64,000 bases of DNA from Letharia columbiana. Taxonomy: Eukaryota > Ascomycota > Lecanoromycetes > Lecanorales > Parmeliaceae. The position numbers and the translations under genes are program-made. Numbering within the stretch: the first letter of the stretch is position 1; each line of letters begins with the position of its first letter. The stretch covers positions 372,001-436,000 of the forward strand of contig NW_023501070.1 in assembly GCF_014066305.1 (NCBI RefSeq), given 5' to 3'. This document shows, piece by piece, positions 61,021 through 64,000 of the stretch. The notes under the pieces were generated by a model. It was not told the origin of the DNA. It saw nothing but the letters and a program-made list of their open reading frames with translations, and ran no database searches.

Positions 61021-61916
61021 GCCTTTACTTGTATCTTTATAAATACTTTATTAAATTTTATTTATATTATATACTTTAAAAGTATATAGTTAACTCTATA
61101 ACTCTATAACCTTTTTTTATTATTATATTTTTTCTATAAGAAAAGAATTTAAAAAAGATAAATTTAAAGTTTTTAAAGTTTTTTCTTAACTTTCTCTTTT
61201 AAATATATTTATATATATTAGCTTTTAACTTAGAAATAAAGAAATAAAATAAATTTTATATAAAAACTAGCGAATTTAAAGATTTAATTAATTAACTTTA
61301 AATTTATAATTATTAAATATTTTATAATTTTAGTCTTAAGTAATAAGAAAGTAAGCTTTTTAATTAGAAAATAAAAAAGTTCTCGTAAGAATTATTAGAG
61401 TTACGATAAGAAAGAAGTAAGTATATTCTTAAATTAATAAAAGTAGTTATAAAGTATAAAGAAAGATATTTCTTTAAATAATATAAGTTAATTAATTAAA
61501 AGCTATCGAAGAAAAAGTTAAAGAAAGCTATATATTAAGTTATATTAAGAATATAACTAAAAATATGAAAGCTAGAGGGATATATAATATATAATATTAT
61601 TTATTATTATATTAATTTTAAAAAATATAATAATCTTATTAATTAATATATTTTAGATATGTTTTATTATTTAGATTTATACGCTATTTTAATTATTTCT
61701 TAATAGTATTATTATATAATTTTTTTTTTAATTTTTAAGTAATAAGATAAAAGTAAAATTAGTTATAAAGTATTTATTATTTTAGTAAATAGGAGAAAAC
61801 TTTCTTTTTTATTAAACAATTAAATTTTTTTATATAATAAAACTATATTTTAAGAAAATATTTAAAAAATAAATTTTTAAAAAAAGAAAAAATTATTAAA
61901 AAAAAAAAAAAAAAAA

Positions 61917-61950
<34 letters not shown>

Positions 61951-62100
61951 AAAATTATTATTAATAGTATTAATTAGCTAATTATTAAATTAATTTAATT
62001 CTTTAGACTAATTATATAACTTTAGAGCTTATTAAGAACTATTATTATATATTCTTTTAACGATTAAATATTTTAAAATATTTTAATTAATATTTTAATT
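61021..62100. repeat. AT-rich, RIP-like sequence with poly(A) tracts
   Basis: Strongly AT-rich with few CA or TG. Long A runs lie at about 61898-61947, broken by single T. No coding motif is recognised. Confidence 0.6.
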
Positions 62101-63125
62101 TTTTTTAAATATTATTTAAAGTAATATAAATTTAAAATTAAAATAAAAGCTTTTAAAATTTAATTTATTTTTATTTTATTAAATAATATATATAAAAAAA
62201 TAAAAAAAAACTAAATTTAAAAAATTTAAATTTATAAAAATTTATTAAAAAAAATTAAAAATATTTAAAAATTTTATTAAATAAATAAAATTATTTAAAA
62301 TTAAAAAAATAAATTTATTAAAAACTAAAAAAAATAAACCCTTTTATATATATATTTTTAAAAAAAAAAAAAATTTTTTATAAATTAAAAAATTTTTTTT
62401 TTTTTTAATTTTAATTTTAAAATTTTTTTTTTATAAAAAATAAAAAAATATTTTTTTTATATAAATAATTATTTATTAATTTAATTTAATAAATTTTTAA
62501 AAAAAAATAATTAAATTAAATAAATTTAAAAATAAAAATTTAGAAAATTTTTAAAAATAAAAATAAAATAATTTTTTTTTTAAAAAAAAATTTTATTTTT
62601 TAAAAATTTTTAAAAATTTTTTTTTAAAAAAATAAAAATTAAAATTAATTTTTAAATAAAAAGAATTTTTAAAATTTTCGAATTTTTAATAATTTAAAAA
62701 AAATTAAATAAATTACTTATTAAAAAAAAAATTTTAAAAAATTTTTAAAAATTCCCTCTCAAAAAAAAAAAAAAAAAAAAAATATAAATTATTTTTATTA
62801 AAATATACTTTTTATTAAAATTAAAAATTTAAAATTTTTTATTTTTTAAAATTAAAATATTTTTAAAAAAATAAAATAAAAAAAAAAAAAAAAAATCTTT
62901 TTTTAATTAAAAAAAATTTAATAAAAAAAATTTTAATTATTAAAAATTTTTTATTATAATTATAATAATAATTTTAAAAAAAAAAAAATTATAAAAAAAA
63001 TAAAAAATAAAAAATTTATATTATTAATAAAAAATAATAAAAAAAATTAAAATATATATTAATATTAAAAAATTTTATTAAAAAAAATTTATATAAAAAT
63101 AAAAATTTATATAAAAAAAAAAAAA
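62101..63125. repeat. Almost pure A/T domain
   Basis: About 1 kb built almost only of A and T, with many homopolymer runs of 6-20 bases; several 60-base lines contain no C or G at all (for example 62221-62280 and 62401-62520). This differs from the flanking RIP tracts, which keep CG dinucleotides. There is no gene content. Confidence 0.85.
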
Positions 63126-64000
63126 CATATTTTCTTTAACAAAAATAAAAAATTATACTTCTTTATCTTTCGCTATTTCTATATACTTATTACGCTAACT
63201 TCTTATAATATAGTTATTTAAATTTAATAGCTATAAGATTTTAGTATCTTCGATTATTAAGTAAACTCTTTTATTAATAGAATTACTCGAAGAATTATTT
63301 AATATCTTATTAAGAATATCTTTAAATTTATTAAATTAATATTATTATTATTAAGAGATTAATAAGTATAATCTTATTCTTTGATTATTTAATTCGCTTT
63401 TTTAATAGACTTAGTTAGAAAATTAGATAATCAATTATACTAACTCTAAAAATAATACTTTATTTCTTTTAAAAATCTATAATTTAGAAATATCGCCTCT
63501 TTAATTTTTTATCTATTAATAATACTTTAAAAGTAGAAAGATATACTTCTTTAGATTAAGCTATAAATATCTTATCTATTAAATCTTTAAATAGTAATTC
63601 TTAATTTACTATTAAGTTCGACGATCTATAATATTATTTATTAGAAATCTTAAATATCTTTATTAATAAGATAATTTGTCGTTATAATAATAGTAGAATA
63701 ATAAATAAAGGATTCGAAGTAAACTTCTAAGCTATTAATATAGAAGTAATTATTATTAATATTATTAATCGCTATATAAGAAATTATTTAAATCTAAAAT
63801 CTTCTAACTCGTTAGATTTATTAGAAAATCTAAGAAATTTAAAAATATTGAAATAGAATATTATTAATAAAAGTAATAAAAATAATAAACCTCGCTTTTT
63901 TAATAGCGATATCGAATTTTTTAATTCTTTTTATAATAATAAATCTTCTAATACGATAATAGATATAGAGTATATAAAAAAAGAAATCTATTTTTAAGAT
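63126..64000. repeat. RIP-mutated, unidentified repeat sequence to the window end
   Basis: This stretch returns to the RIP style seen at 34.6-58 kb: CG motifs persist (ctttcgc, tcgacgat) while CA and TG are rare. No frame with recognisable domains was found, and the element continues past the window. Confidence 0.6.

Overview
The window comes from the nuclear genome of a filamentous ascomycete (Pezizomycotina). The evidence is short spliceosomal introns (about 44-65 nt, with CTAAC/CTGAC-like branch sites), compact intergenic spaces, fungal-type orthologues (ERF2, PMT1, SEC2, VMA22, an allosteric-type ATP sulfurylase) and a long AT-rich tract with the marks of repeat-induced point mutation (RIP). 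I cannot name the genus from this sequence.

Positions 1 to about 34,560 are a normal gene-rich segment. In order it holds: a truncated minus-strand gene at the left edge; an unrecognised 867-residue, probably nuclear repeat protein; two adjacent sulfate-assimilation genes, PAPS reductase (MET16 type) and ATP sulfurylase (MET3 type); a single-pass, probably mitochondrial, fungal protein; V-ATPase assembly factor VMA22; an M20 amidohydrolase; an unrecognised 688-residue protein; an ASH1-like histone methyltransferase; the palmitoyltransferase ERF2; a small single-pass protein; protein O-mannosyltransferase PMT1; splicing factor SF3A1/Prp21; the Rab exchange factor SEC2; COQ4; and PDCD5. Exon structures were rebuilt by hand from splice sites, reading phase and family conservation, so the CDS spans include introns and the exon coordinates are in the evidence text.

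At about 34.6 kb the composition changes abruptly to extreme AT richness with CpA/TpG nearly absent, and no intact gene is visible from there to 64,000. This tract is a stack of RIP-damaged transposons. The outermost recognisable layer is a minus-strand Ty1/copia element (35,748-58,528) with a 152-bp LTR at each end and a GACTC target duplication. Its reverse transcriptase is cut in two at about 37.8/53.5 kb. The cut is filled by about 10 kb of unclassified repeat sequence, which is itself split by a second, plus-strand copia element (43,158-48,592) with two 171-bp LTRs, a GAATA duplication and one continuous gag-pol frame broken only by RIP-type stop codons. Right of the stack lie a short open frame, an irregular tandem-repeat block (59.5-60.7 kb), a small island of ordinary composition, and an almost pure A/T domain (about 62.1-63.1 kb).

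The two sulfate genes act in consecutive parts of one pathway: ATP sulfurylase makes APS, and PAPS reductase reduces PAPS to sulfite. The other genes are unrelated housekeeping functions (V-ATPase assembly, protein glycosylation and palmitoylation, splicing, secretion, ubiquinone synthesis, chromatin). The clearest unusual structure is the three-level nested retroelement stack.
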